Shown: positions 8,507 through 16,543 of the stretch, piece by piece | How positions within the stretch are numbered: position 1 is the stretch's first letter | Layout: each line of letters starts with the position of its first letter | NCBI GenBank assembly: GCA_963663365.2 | Contig: CAXXIH010000003.1 | Location: 186,001-250,000 of the forward strand | Direction: 5' to 3' | Source: G963663365 sp963663365 | GTDB lineage: Bacteria; Hinthialibacterota; Hinthialibacteria; Hinthialibacterales; G963663365 | Length of the DNA: 64,000 bases | Position numbers and translations under genes: made by a program | The notes under the pieces: model-generated | What the model was told of the DNA's origin: nothing | Database searches by the model: none | Seen by the model: the letters and a program-made list of their open reading frames with translations, nothing else

Positions 8507-9843
8507 GATTGGCCCTCCAATTCCTGCAACCATTGTTTTTGATATCCTTCAAGTTCCTCAAGCGCTTGCCGGGCAAACTCTAATGAACGTTCCGCATCAT
8601 CGATAACGCCATCGTCGAAGAGTTGCCGTGCACGCTGTAGATGGGCATCTGCTGCATAACAAGATACGCGAATACACCGTGTGCGCCGGTCATCAATCTT
8701 AAGGCCCGCCAGGATTTCTTCTGTCTTTTTTATGGTTTGCGACATTCCCTCGAGTTGAGTGTCGATCTCTTCGCGGGGCAAGAGCTCCAATGACCGCTTT
8801 GCGAGAACGGTTCCCTGCCCATCCTGGATTTCAACTTGAATGGTTCCGGAAGCGAGTGGGCGGTTCAGAGGCATGATGACACCTCCCTCTGGGAAACTGG
8901 CGCTTTGTTTTGGCGTGGAAAAAGTGAGTATCGATTCGTTGTGACCCGGCTGTAGATTAAAACCATTGGGCAGGCTGCAAGGCATAACGCCTTGGGTATC
9001 GCTGACCGTAATTTTGATCTGATTGGCGGATACAGCCTCTTCCAGGTTGGCAAAAAGTGTTAGTGAAAACTGTGATGCGGTTGTGATGCGAGATGTCTCA
9101 GCATGCAGATACCAAGCCGGAGTTTTTATGCGAGTATCGACGGTATCCACTGCGTAGTAGGCCAGGTGGGTCATACATGAGGCCATAAAAAGACCAACAC
9201 GCCCCTCTTTGAATTCGCTGGATTGCAGGTCGAATTGCCAATCTTTAGGTTCCGGCAAGTGGGCGGGCCAGAATTTGGCGTGAAGCTGATCTCCATCGAT
9301 TTGAAGTTTTTGCCAAATCCAGCCGGTTCTATTCCAGGGATCGCCTGTCATGCCTACTCCAGGAGCTTCCTTTAGAATCTTCTCTTGTCCATCTTGAGTG
9401 ATACGGCTGACATGAATCCCTGAGTCGTTATCTTGTTCAAACCAGGCAAAATACCTAAGCGCCTTGGTATTGTGTTCATTCTGAATGTCATCTCGATACT
9501 GCGATGAGAAAAGGATTACACCGTCCGTGTCCCGCTTGTCAGGCTCTAATTCACGCCATAAAGCAGTGAGCACAGCTTTTCCCGTCCTAACACCGCGGGC
9601 CATCATGATCATCCGTGTGGCTTCGATGCGCATGACCGCAGGGCCGAATCCTGGCGGTGCGGATGAATCCTCAATGATGCGCAGCTTGCCATCTCCGGCA
9701 AAATCAAGCACATCCCAATCCTCAAGCGTGCCTCCCTTTGTTTCAAAAAGGATTTCGGCGCCGGACTTGGCGGGAATGCATAGGGCTGCGGCTAGAATGA
9801 ATAAATGTGTATACCATTTGTGTAGATGGCCATAAGGGCGCAT
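8503..9843 (-). CDS. secreted LamG/DUF1080-like protein of unknown function
   Basis: 446 residues with a signal peptide (THLFILAAALCIPAKSGA). The first half resembles a concanavalin-like or DUF1080-type beta-sandwich: GGTLEDWDVLDFAGDGKLRI, RYFAWFEQDNDSGIHVSRI, NRTGWIWQKLQIDGDQLHAKFWP. A second beta-rich part follows, and the C-terminal 90 residues are charged and helical. It overlaps the start of the GH2-type gene by four bases, so the pair probably acts on the same polysaccharide at or outside the cell surface. ATG at 9843 has GAGGA upstream. Confidence 0.6.
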   Translation of the reverse strand: MRPYGHLHKWYTHLFILAAALCIPAKSGAEILFETKGGTLEDWDVLDFAGDGKLRIIEDSSAPPGFGPAVMRIEATRMIMMARGVRTGKAVLTALWRELEPDKRDTDGVILFSSQYRDDIQNEHNTKALRYFAWFEQDNDSGIHVSRITQDGQEKILKEAPGVGMTGDPWNRTGWIWQKLQIDGDQLHAKFWPAHLPEPKDWQFDLQSSEFKEGRVGLFMASCMTHLAYYAVDTVDTRIKTPAWYLHAETSRITTASQFSLTLFANLEEAVSANQIKITVSDTQGVMPCSLPNGFNLQPGHNESILTFSTPKQSASFPEGGVIMPLNRPLASGTIQVEIQDGQGTVLAKRSLELLPREEIDTQLEGMSQTIKKTEEILAGLKIDDRRTRCIRVSCYAADAHLQRARQLFDDGVIDDAERSLEFARQALEELEGYQKQWLQELEGQS

Positions 9844-10155
9844 GATTCATTCCTCGGCTGTGAAATCTGTTCTGTAAGGCACTGTATATCCTGAGTCATA
9901 TCTCGCAAGATGCCGGATGCGCTTCTATTGTTTCGATTATGAACAGCAAATTCGGGGGCCATTCGGTTGACCGGGCTGCCCTGCCCCGGTACCGTCCACG
10001 GGCGCTGGAAATTTGCGCCGGGGCAGAAGTGCATATCAGGTGCTATACTGTCCCTGCAACCACTGCGCGCGGGCCTTTGGCCCGTTTTGTATGTAGGGCA
10101 AAAACTGCTTAATGCAATCAAATCCATTTACTATTAAATCTTTCGGAGGCCATTC
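9844..10155. other. divergent intergenic region with extended -10 and leader hairpin
   Basis: On the plus strand TGCTATACT (10041-10049) is an extended -10 element without a clear -35. A GC-rich hairpin follows at 10070-10084 (CGGGCC, TTT loop, GGCCCG), then TTTT. That is close to the expected transcript start and could act as an attenuator or pause site ahead of the HAD-PfkB-SIS operon. An open frame on the minus strand through this gap has no features of a real gene. Confidence 0.4.
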
Positions 10156-11004
10156 GTGACTCAAAACTCAAAGACCATTTCCGGCACGCAGATTCAAATT
10201 CTTAACGATGCGATTGAACGCGGACGTATCCGCTTTGCGCTGTTTGATTTTGATGGAACCATTTCATTAGTTCGTGAAGGCTGGCCGGAAGTCATGATCC
10301 CTATGATGGTCAAGATTCTGGTAGACATGAATCTGACAGACGAGACGGAAGAGCAACTCGAAGCAGTTGTACGCGAGTTTGTTGTACGTTTAACCGGTAA
10401 GCAGACGATCTACCAAATGATCGCGCTATGCGATGTTATCAAAGAGCGTGGCGGCACACCGGAAGATGCGCTTGTTTATAAGCATCAGTATCTCGAACTA
10501 TTGAATATCCGGATTAAGGATCGTTTAGCAGACCTGCGTGATAAGAAAGTGGAGCCTGCTAAATTTCAAGTTCCGGGCAGCGAAGCGCTACTTACCAATC
10601 TTAAAGAACGCGGCGTAAAGATGTATCTGGCCAGTGGTACGGATGAACCTTTTGTCATGGAAGAATCCCGTCTGGTTGGTGTTGCCGATTATTTCGATGG
10701 CATTTATGGCGCTCAAGACGATTACAAGAGCTTCTCGAAAGCCATGGTGATTGACCGGATTATCAAGGAACATAACCTGCACGGTTCCGAACTGCTTGGT
10801 TTTGGCGATGGTTATGTAGAAATCGAGAATGTTAAAGCGGTGGGCGGGATTGCCGTGGCTGTTGCGACAGACGAAAAAGAGTGCATGACCTGCGATCCGT
10901 GGAAAGAAGAACGCTTGGCCCGTGCCGGCGCGGATATGATGATCCCCAGCTACAGGGAACAAGACAAACTTCTCGCCTATTTGTTTAATGAAATCAACGA
11001 ATAA
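10156..11004 (+). CDS. HAD-superfamily phosphatase
   Basis: 282 residues, cytosolic. All HAD motifs are present: FALFDFDGTISL (nucleophile and acid aspartates), YLASGTDE (motif II), the lysine in YKSFSKAMV, and LLGFGDGYVEIE (motif IV). An alpha-helical cap lies between motifs I and II. It is the first gene of a block with a PfkB sugar kinase and a GmhA-like isomerase, so dephosphorylation of a heptose bisphosphate (the GmhB role) is plausible. It is longer than GmhB and from a different HAD subgroup, so this is inference from context. The start codon is GTG, preceded by GGAGG. Confidence 0.75.
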   Translation: MTQNSKTISGTQIQILNDAIERGRIRFALFDFDGTISLVREGWPEVMIPMMVKILVDMNLTDETEEQLEAVVREFVVRLTGKQTIYQMIALCDVIKERGGTPEDALVYKHQYLELLNIRIKDRLADLRDKKVEPAKFQVPGSEALLTNLKERGVKMYLASGTDEPFVMEESRLVGVADYFDGIYGAQDDYKSFSKAMVIDRIIKEHNLHGSELLGFGDGYVEIENVKAVGGIAVAVATDEKECMTCDPWKEERLARAGADMMIPSYREQDKLLAYLFNEINE

Positions 11005-11076
11005 GGCATGTAATCAGAGAATATCCCAGCACCCCTCACAGTTCACCTCTGAGATTCTTGGGGGAATGAGGCGATT

Positions 11077-12117
11077 ATGGATTTACAGCGTTTAAAAACC
11101 ATAACGGACCGTATCGGCGAAGCGCGGATCGTTATTTTCGGAGACTTTTTCCTCGATAAGTACTTGGAAGTCGATCCCACGATTGAGGAGCGGTCGATTG
11201 AGACTGACCTGCCTGCTCATCAAATTGTCGGGAAGCGATGCCAGCCGGGTGCGGCGGGCACTGTAACGAGCAATCTCCATGCCCTTGGAGTCGGAACTTT
11301 GCGCGCATTGGGAGTAATAGGTGATGACGGCGAAGGTTACGAATTGCAGCGTGCCTTACGTGCCATGGGGGTGGATTTAAGCGACTTGCTGGTCCGTGAG
11401 GATCGTTTTACACCCACTTACACCAAGCCCATGCGGCAGACACCTGAAGGCGAGATTGAGATGGAACGGCAGGATATTAAGAACCGCTCCAACCTCCCCG
11501 CCGATATTGAAGATGAACTCCTGAAACGCCTGGAAAATGTTCTTCCTAAAGTCGATGCTGTGGTGATGCTGGATCAGGTCGATGAAAGAAACCATGGTGT
11601 TCTGACCGACCGGGTACGGGATGCTGTGGCGGAGATTGCCAAGGCCAATCCCGAAAAAACCTTTTTCGTCGATTCGCGTTGCCGAATCCGTGAATTCCGG
11701 AATGTGATTATCAAACCCAACCGCTATGAAGCAGCCGAAGGCTCCGGCGCGGCGACCGATGTGGAAGTCACAGACGAGAAAGCCATCGAGGCGGCCAAAG
11801 CCCTTTCGAAGCGTAATGGACGGCCTGTGTTCCTGACATTGAATGAAAAAGGGATCGCCGTTGTGGATGGGGATCAAGCCCAAGTGGTTTCCGGTGTGCA
11901 TGTTACCGGTCCTATCGATATCGTGGGAGCCGGTGACAGCGTTACGGCCGGGGTTACATCGTCCCTGGTTGCCGGGGCATCGTTGGCCGAGGCAGCTGCC
12001 ATTGGTAATGTTGTGGCATCGGTAACGATCCGTCAAATCGGAACAACCGGGACCTGTCCCATACCCGAACTTCATGCGGCCTTTGAAAAGGTTGCCGGAC
12101 AGTACCGGGATTTATAA
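11077..12117 (+). CDS. PfkB-family sugar kinase, heptose-7-phosphate kinase-like
   Basis: 346 residues of the ribokinase/PfkB fold. Diagnostic segments are IVIFGDFFLDKYLEVDP at the start, KRCQPGAAGTVTSNLHALG (substrate region) and IDIVGAGDSVTAGVTSS with the catalytic GAGD aspartate. The closest familiar match is the kinase domain of HldE/RfaE, which phosphorylates D-glycero-D-manno-heptose 7-phosphate at C1. No nucleotidyltransferase domain is fused at the C terminus. Its place between a phosphatase and a sedoheptulose-7-phosphate isomerase-like gene supports a heptose role. Confidence 0.75.
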   Translation: MDLQRLKTITDRIGEARIVIFGDFFLDKYLEVDPTIEERSIETDLPAHQIVGKRCQPGAAGTVTSNLHALGVGTLRALGVIGDDGEGYELQRALRAMGVDLSDLLVREDRFTPTYTKPMRQTPEGEIEMERQDIKNRSNLPADIEDELLKRLENVLPKVDAVVMLDQVDERNHGVLTDRVRDAVAEIAKANPEKTFFVDSRCRIREFRNVIIKPNRYEAAEGSGAATDVEVTDEKAIEAAKALSKRNGRPVFLTLNEKGIAVVDGDQAQVVSGVHVTGPIDIVGAGDSVTAGVTSSLVAGASLAEAAAIGNVVASVTIRQIGTTGTCPIPELHAAFEKVAGQYRDL

Positions 12118-12163
12118 TTCCGGTGGTCCACTGAATACGATTTTTTATTGTGGAGTACATAAA

Positions 12164-12733
12164 ATGGAACTTAAAAAATATGTTGATGATTTTTGTGGCG
12201 AATTGCAGAAAATGGAACTAGGCGAAATTAAAGAAATGGAAGATGCCATTTTTGAAGCCTATAAGAACGGTAAAACCGTTTTCATTATCGGTAACGGCGG
12301 ATCCGGTGCGAATGCCTCACACCTTTGCGAGGATCTTGGCAAAGGCACACTCAGCGATTTTGATAAACAAAAGCGTTTGCGGGTTATCAGCCTGACCGAC
12401 AATACACCGTACATCTTGGCTTGGGGTAATGATGAAGGTTATGACCGGGTTTTTGTCGAGCAACTTAAAAATCTGGCTCAGCCCGGAGATCTTCTGCTTT
12501 CGATCAGCGGTTCCGGCAACAGCCCGAACGTCATCCGGGCCATCGAATGGGCAAAAGAACATGGTATGAAAAACATCGGTATCGCCGGATACGACGGTGG
12601 CAAGATGCTGAATATGGTCGATGCCTGTTTCCATGTTAAAAGCATGAATATGGGTGTTGTTGAAGCCGTTCACGGTGTAGCGTTCCACTACCTTATTGAC
12701 GCCTTGCGCGAACGTTTCAAGAACGCGGCCTAA
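12164..12733 (+). CDS. gmhA: SIS-domain isomerase, GmhA-like
   Basis: 189 residues. A single SIS domain is evident from TVFIIGNGGSGANASHLCEDLGKG, ISLTDNTPYILAWGNDEGYDRVF, LLLSISGSGNSPNVIRAIEWA and the C-terminal VEAVHGVAFHYLIDALRE. GmhA converts sedoheptulose 7-phosphate to D-glycero-D-manno-heptose 7-phosphate, the first step to LPS or S-layer heptose. The length and motifs fit. I start at the ATG after TGGAG rather than at an earlier in-frame methionine inside the kinase gene. It completes the HAD-PfkB-SIS cluster and is followed by a terminator. Confidence 0.75.
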   Translation: MELKKYVDDFCGELQKMELGEIKEMEDAIFEAYKNGKTVFIIGNGGSGANASHLCEDLGKGTLSDFDKQKRLRVISLTDNTPYILAWGNDEGYDRVFVEQLKNLAQPGDLLLSISGSGNSPNVIRAIEWAKEHGMKNIGIAGYDGGKMLNMVDACFHVKSMNMGVVEAVHGVAFHYLIDALRERFKNAA

Positions 12734-12795
12734 GTTGAGTGTTCTAACGAGCGTGTCATTAAAATCCTAATACAGGATTAAAGTGTACTTCTTCG

Positions 12796-12833
12796 TTTTG
12801 CCCGAGTTTGTGATCAGGCTCGGGCAAAATTTT
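12796..12833 (+). terminator. rho-independent terminator
   Basis: TTTTGCCCGAG and CTCGGGCAAAA form an 11-bp stem around a 12-base loop, followed by TTTT. It ends the HAD-PfkB-SIS operon. Confidence 0.85.
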
Positions 12834-12966
12834 ACCGTAAATTATTGGTATTGAGAGTTGTCTTGTCATCTCGAGTTGTGGTGAGTCATACAGAATGATG
12901 ACAAAACATGCTGTTATGCGGAACAATTGTGTCTATGAAAACCGGATAACTTACTTACTGCAATTT

Positions 12967-14004
12967 TTAGTACTTGCTCCACTCTCCCACGCTTGCTGGC
13001 TCCGTTAAATCGCTAATATCCCAAACCATTACCCTTCCCCCGCCGGTGGTCAGCACCTTGGTCCCATCGGGTGAGAAATCGACTGTGCCGCTATAACCAA
13101 CAGTTCCATCATATTCAAAAGAGCGCAAAACCGCGCTTGTTTCGGTATCGACAAGTGTTGCTTGGTTCGGATAGTCTCGGGCGTTTTGTGCATATCCCAA
13201 AATCACCAAAGTGCCATTAGGCGATATCGAGGCATTCATGCAATCTGCATTCGCATATTCTACTATTCTTTGACCGGTCTCTACATCATAGAGATATGCA
13301 CCAAAGGACCACCCCCACACAAGAATTGACGTATCATCACGTGATAGAATGGCCCCATCAAACCAGTTTCCCATGCCCTTTAAGTACTGGATCGGTTCCA
13401 AAGTCGTTCTTGAAAAAATACCTATCCCTGAGCCTATCCACTCATTATTTCCACCAATAATGAAAAAATCTCCATTTTTTGAGAATTGTACTACAGGAAC
13501 ACCATCATCGACCCAAGCGGTATTCCAAAGGTTCAAACCTGTCTGGACCTCAAAAAGATGGGCCTCGCCATTCCGTAAACCAATCAGTATTTTTGAGTCA
13601 TCGGGGGAGATTGAGACGCCGCGAATAGTAGAGGAAAAATCGAAACTCCTAATAATTTCTTCATTTTCAATATTTCTCAGTTCAACGTTTTGGCCTCGCG
13701 TTACTAATATATTCTCCTCGTCTAAAGACAACGCTATCGGGAGTCCCCCCGGAAATGAGCGGAGCAGTTCGCCGGTGTTTGCATCCCAGAATAGAATTTG
13801 CCCCAAACAGGTCACGATCTCTTGGCCGTTCGGAGTAAATTTCGCATAGCCCGTTTCTGCCTGCAGAACACCTTTGCCGATCTCTAATATCGGCTGCGGA
13901 GGTTCATCTTGAGACCAAGTTGGGGCAGGCAGTAGCAAGATGAGACTCATTAGATAACAATTAAGATGTTTCTGTTCAACTATGATTTTAGATTGATTAC
14001 CCAT
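12967..14004 (-). CDS. secreted WD40-like beta-propeller protein, copy 2
   Basis: About 345 residues with an N-terminal hydrophobic export signal ending APTWSQ. The remainder is a run of propeller blades, with phrases such as ILFWDANTGELL, AYLYDVETGQRIVEY and SPDGTKVLTTGGGRVMVWDISDL. These recur in WD40 and quinoprotein-like domains of cell-surface proteins. No catalytic motif is visible. It is a tandem duplicate of the gene at 14021, which ends 16 bases upstream. ATG at 14004 lies eight bases after AGGGGG; a GTG three codons earlier is less likely. A role in protein binding at the surface is inference. Confidence 0.65.
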   Translation of the reverse strand: MGNQSKIIVEQKHLNCYLMSLILLLPAPTWSQDEPPQPILEIGKGVLQAETGYAKFTPNGQEIVTCLGQILFWDANTGELLRSFPGGLPIALSLDEENILVTRGQNVELRNIENEEIIRSFDFSSTIRGVSISPDDSKILIGLRNGEAHLFEVQTGLNLWNTAWVDDGVPVVQFSKNGDFFIIGGNNEWIGSGIGIFSRTTLEPIQYLKGMGNWFDGAILSRDDTSILVWGWSFGAYLYDVETGQRIVEYANADCMNASISPNGTLVILGYAQNARDYPNQATLVDTETSAVLRSFEYDGTVGYSGTVDFSPDGTKVLTTGGGRVMVWDISDLTEPASVGEWSKY

Positions 14005-14020
14005 TAGTGGCACCCCCTGC

Positions 14021-15058
14021 TCAATACTTCTCCCACTCCGCCACGCCTGCTGGCTCCGTTAAATCGCTAATATCCCAAACCATTACCCGGCCGCCGCCGG
14101 TGGTTAATACTTTGGTGCCGTCCGGGGAAAAATCAACCGAGCCCCAATAGTATCCATCATATTCTAAAGTCCGCAAAACTTCTCCTGTTTTGGCATCGCA
14201 AAGTTTTGCCTGGTTCAGATGGTCCTCGGTATTGAACGTAAATTCCAAAATCACCATTCTACTATCAGGTGATATCGCTCCATTGATGCAGCCTACATTC
14301 ACATATTCTACTATTCTTTGACCGGTCTCTACATCATAGAGATATGCGCCAAAGGACAATCCCCAGACAAGAATTGTTGTGTCATCCTGTGAAAGAGCGG
14401 CCCCATCAAACCAGTTTCCCATAGCATTTAAGTACTGGATCGGCTCCAAGGTAGTTCTCGAAAAAATACCTATCCCTGAACTTATCCATTCATTATTTCC
14501 ACCAACTATGAAGAAATCGTCATTCGCCGAGAATTGTACAGCATTAACACGATCATCAACCCATGTAATATTCCAAAAATCTAAACCTGTTTGCACATCA
14601 AAAAGATAGGCCTTGCCGTTGCCTAGACCAACCAAAATCGTTGAATTATCCGGAGAAATGGCAGCACTCAACATGTATTCAGGACTCTGCAAAGTGTTAA
14701 GAATTTTACCGGTTTCGATCACTCTCAATTCAATAGTCTTACCCTGCGTCACTAAAATCTTCTCACCGTCCAAAGAGAACGCTATCGGACGCCCTCCCTG
14801 TTCGGAGCGTAAAAGTTCGCCGGTGTTAGCATCCCAGAATAGATTTCCTTCAAAAGAAGTAACAATCATATTGCCGTTCGGAGTAAATTTCGCATAGCCC
14901 GTTTCTGCCTGCAGAACACCTTTGCCGATCTCTAATATCGGCTGCGGCGCTTCATCTTGAGACCAAGTTGGGGCAGACAGTAGCAAGATGAGACCGATGA
15001 GAAAATGAGAATTGGTGATCAATAACAAAGAGCGAGATTTGAAAATAGAATTTTTCAT
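14021..15058 (-). CDS. secreted WD40-like beta-propeller protein, copy 1
   Basis: 345 residues. A signal sequence (LIGLILLLSAPTWSQ) precedes repeated blade motifs: NLFWDANTGELLRS, ISPDNSTILVGLGNGKAYLFDVQTGL, AYLYDVETGQRIVEY, and a final SPDGTKVLTTGGGRVMVWDIS. It is first in a two-gene unit with its duplicate. The ribosome site (AGGAGG) lies just upstream of the ATG at 15058. Ligand and role are unknown. The family occurs widely in surface proteins of environmental bacteria. Confidence 0.65.
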   Translation of the reverse strand: MKNSIFKSRSLLLITNSHFLIGLILLLSAPTWSQDEAPQPILEIGKGVLQAETGYAKFTPNGNMIVTSFEGNLFWDANTGELLRSEQGGRPIAFSLDGEKILVTQGKTIELRVIETGKILNTLQSPEYMLSAAISPDNSTILVGLGNGKAYLFDVQTGLDFWNITWVDDRVNAVQFSANDDFFIVGGNNEWISSGIGIFSRTTLEPIQYLNAMGNWFDGAALSQDDTTILVWGLSFGAYLYDVETGQRIVEYVNVGCINGAISPDSRMVILEFTFNTEDHLNQAKLCDAKTGEVLRTLEYDGYYWGSVDFSPDGTKVLTTGGGRVMVWDISDLTEPAGVAEWEKY

Positions 15059-15489
15059 AGCACCCTCCTAAGGGGAATTATTCAACATGAGAAGTATATC
15101 AGGGGCGTTCGGCGTCGGCTACTAAAAATTTTGGATTTGCTGAAATCTCAATATATCTGATTGCTAACCAATTTGATCAAATTTATAATAGATTAAAAAT
15201 CCTAAAGAATTGAGTGACAAACCTGATCTCAATGTCACAAAATAATCTAATCGATCCTAAAAGGAACCCTTTTCAATCCCGTGCACCCATCGAAAACATT
15301 GGCAAGCCTTCCTAAAATACACACGTATTTCTCCATCCACCAACTTTCTCAAACACCAAGCACCTCCGGTGCTTGTTTACATCGTTATGACGCTGGTAAA
15401 ATGTTGAAGAGATACAAGCGGCTTTATTTCTTTGAATGAGACTCACTTGTTCCGAAGCCTGCGGGCCCGGATCAAGTTCTCGAAATGAC
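15059..15489. other. AT-rich intergenic region
   Basis: It must contain the promoter of the leftward propeller genes, but I cannot pick one confidently from the AT-rich sequence at 15120-15200. A 7-bp hairpin lies at 15357-15375 (CAAGCAC, CTCCG loop, GTGCTTG). No gene was seen. Confidence 0.4.
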
Positions 15490-15525
15490 AAAACGAAGGG
15501 CGGTGTCGTGGGAACACCGCCCTTC
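15490..15525 (-). terminator. rho-independent terminator after tRNA-Ser
   Basis: A perfect 12-bp stem, GAAGGGCGGTGT against ACACCGCCCTTC (15495-15506 and 15514-15525), is followed on the minus strand by GTTTTG. It lies about 210 bases downstream of tRNA-Ser. It could end that transcript or one in between. Confidence 0.75.
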
Positions 15526-15735
15526 CGAATTTATAGTTGTAGTAAACAAGACGGATCGAATTCGATCCGCCATTGGTGTCTCTGCGTCTTGATATGGAAG
15601 GTTGTATGGGACTATCCGGTTCCAGCTCAGGCCCGGAACTTTGACTGAACAAGATGGCACCGTGTGGGGATACTTGCTATTGGCCGTTATAAATTCTGAT
15701 GATTCAAGAAATTCAGGAAGTGCTTGGTATGGTAA

Positions 15736-15823
15736 TGGAGGGGGTGGGATTCGAACCCACGAGACCCGTAAAGGCCTGCCGGTTTTCAAGACCGGTGCAT
15801 TCAACCAACTCTGCCACCCCTCC
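15736..15823 (-). tRNA. tRNA-Ser(UGA)
   Basis: Read on the minus strand, the acceptor stem GGAGGGG pairs with CCCCTCC. The D arm contains AGAGTTGGTTGAA. The anticodon arm CCGGT-CTTGAAA-ACCGG gives anticodon TGA. There is a long variable arm, as expected for serine, and a T arm GTGGGTTCGAATCCCAC. The 3' CCA is not encoded. The discriminator reads A, whereas G is usual for serine tRNAs. Confidence 0.93.
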
Positions 15824-15943
15824 GAAAGGGCCTTTAGGCCGAGATGCGTATGCGGGTAAGAAACATAACGCATCCGTCTCGAAATGGAAGACAATGGAAT
15901 ACAGGCTGTTTGCCCCGTTACAAGGCGTTAAGCCGTTTCCCAA

Positions 15944-15978
15944 AGAAAAAGGCCCCAATGGTTACCATGGAGCCTTTA
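15944..15978 (-). terminator. rho-independent terminator after tRNA-Phe
   Basis: On the minus strand AAAGGCTCCA pairs with TGGGGCCTTT (one G-U pair) and runs into CTTTTTCTTT. It begins seven bases after tRNA-Phe ends, so the two tRNAs are probably separate transcripts. Confidence 0.75.
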
Positions 15979-15984
15979 AGACCG

Positions 15985-16057
<73 letters not shown>

Positions 16058-16070
16058 GGGTTGTCGAGTC

Positions 16071-16098
16071 AAAAAACAACGAGCGGCTTTCGCCGCTC
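16071..16098 (-). terminator. rho-independent terminator upstream of tRNA-Phe
   Basis: GAGCGGC and GCCGCTC (16081-16087 and 16092-16098) form a 7-bp stem, followed on the minus strand by GTTGTTTTTT. No protein gene lies upstream on this strand, so it may end a short unannotated RNA or act as a leader element of the tRNA-Phe transcript. Confidence 0.65.
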
Positions 16099-16173
16099 AA
16101 CCGACTGTGAAACTAGGGAGAGGAGGCCACGCGGTCAAGTGTAAGAAGCCCTCTGTGTTGTGTCTTTCGGAAG

Positions 16174-16179
16174 TATAAT
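16174..16179 (+). promoter_or_regulatory. candidate -10 element
   Basis: TATAAT matches the consensus on the plus strand 75 bases before the small gene at 16255. The overlapping minus-strand reading TATACT (16177-16172) could serve a leftward RNA. No good -35 is seen on either strand. Confidence 0.35.
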
Positions 16180-16254
16180 CGGGACGATACGGCCAAATTG
16201 GTTTTAGACCCGAGGTGCGGTACCCTTGATGTGTGATTTAAGGTGGAATTCGAT

Positions 16255-16515
16255 ATGACTTCCGGCAAGAAAAAGCACCAGACTTCAGGCAAACAAGAGG
16301 GGGCCGAATCACGCCCCGCCATGGCCAAACTGGTGTCGGCTATTGCGGGTAAACGGCGTGAACTTGGCTTTGTGGAATGGGGCATGCTGCCCATCGAAGA
16401 GGTTGTTGACCGGATTGTCGAGAAGCCCCCGGAGGCCGATAAGGCGAAAAACCTTAAACCCTGTTTGTACGATCCCCCCAAAGATGATGGCAGCGACTTG
16501 CCACTGATCGTCTAG
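16255..16515 (+). CDS. small basic protein of unknown function
   Basis: 86 residues. The N terminus is rich in Lys, Gly and Gln (TSGKKKHQTSGKQEG) and probably disordered. A helical centre follows (MAKLVSAIAGKRRELGFVEWGMLPIEEVVDRIVEKP), then a short acidic tail. No family is recognised. ATG at 16255 is preferred over an in-frame GTG four codons earlier because AAGGTGG lies eight bases upstream. It is convergent with the YdjY-like gene, with about 28 bases between them. Confidence 0.6.
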   Translation: MTSGKKKHQTSGKQEGAESRPAMAKLVSAIAGKRRELGFVEWGMLPIEEVVDRIVEKPPEADKAKNLKPCLYDPPKDDGSDLPLIV

Positions 16516-16543
16516 TCCCGCTCTGGAATGCTATTTCGTTGTT

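Larger units (their letters stand above)
12967..15058 (-). repeat. tandem gene duplication of two propeller genes
   Basis: The two genes are similar throughout and almost identical at both ends. Over about 100 bases near their 5' ends (around 13835-13935 and 14875-14975) only a few substitutions are seen, and their last 60 bases also nearly match. The middle parts are more diverged. Confidence 0.85.

Noticed and set aside
9792..10127. Minus-strand open frame of 111 codons between the LamG-like and HAD genes
   Set aside because: It overlaps the signal-peptide region of a real gene, has no ribosome site and reads as low-likelihood protein. The gap holds promoter-like sequence instead.
11377..12075. 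Minus-strand frame of 232 codons opposite the PfkB kinase
   Set aside because: It is antisense to a clear kinase with all motifs, and has no domain of its own.
15824..15845. Hairpin between tRNA-Ser and tRNA-Phe (GGCCT, AGGCC)
   Set aside because: Only five base pairs with a two-base loop and no good T-run; weaker than the terminators called nearby.
16113..16481. Minus-strand open frame opposite the small gene at 16255
   Set aside because: It is antisense to a gene with a good ribosome site and runs through a -10 element. Composition is not protein-like.
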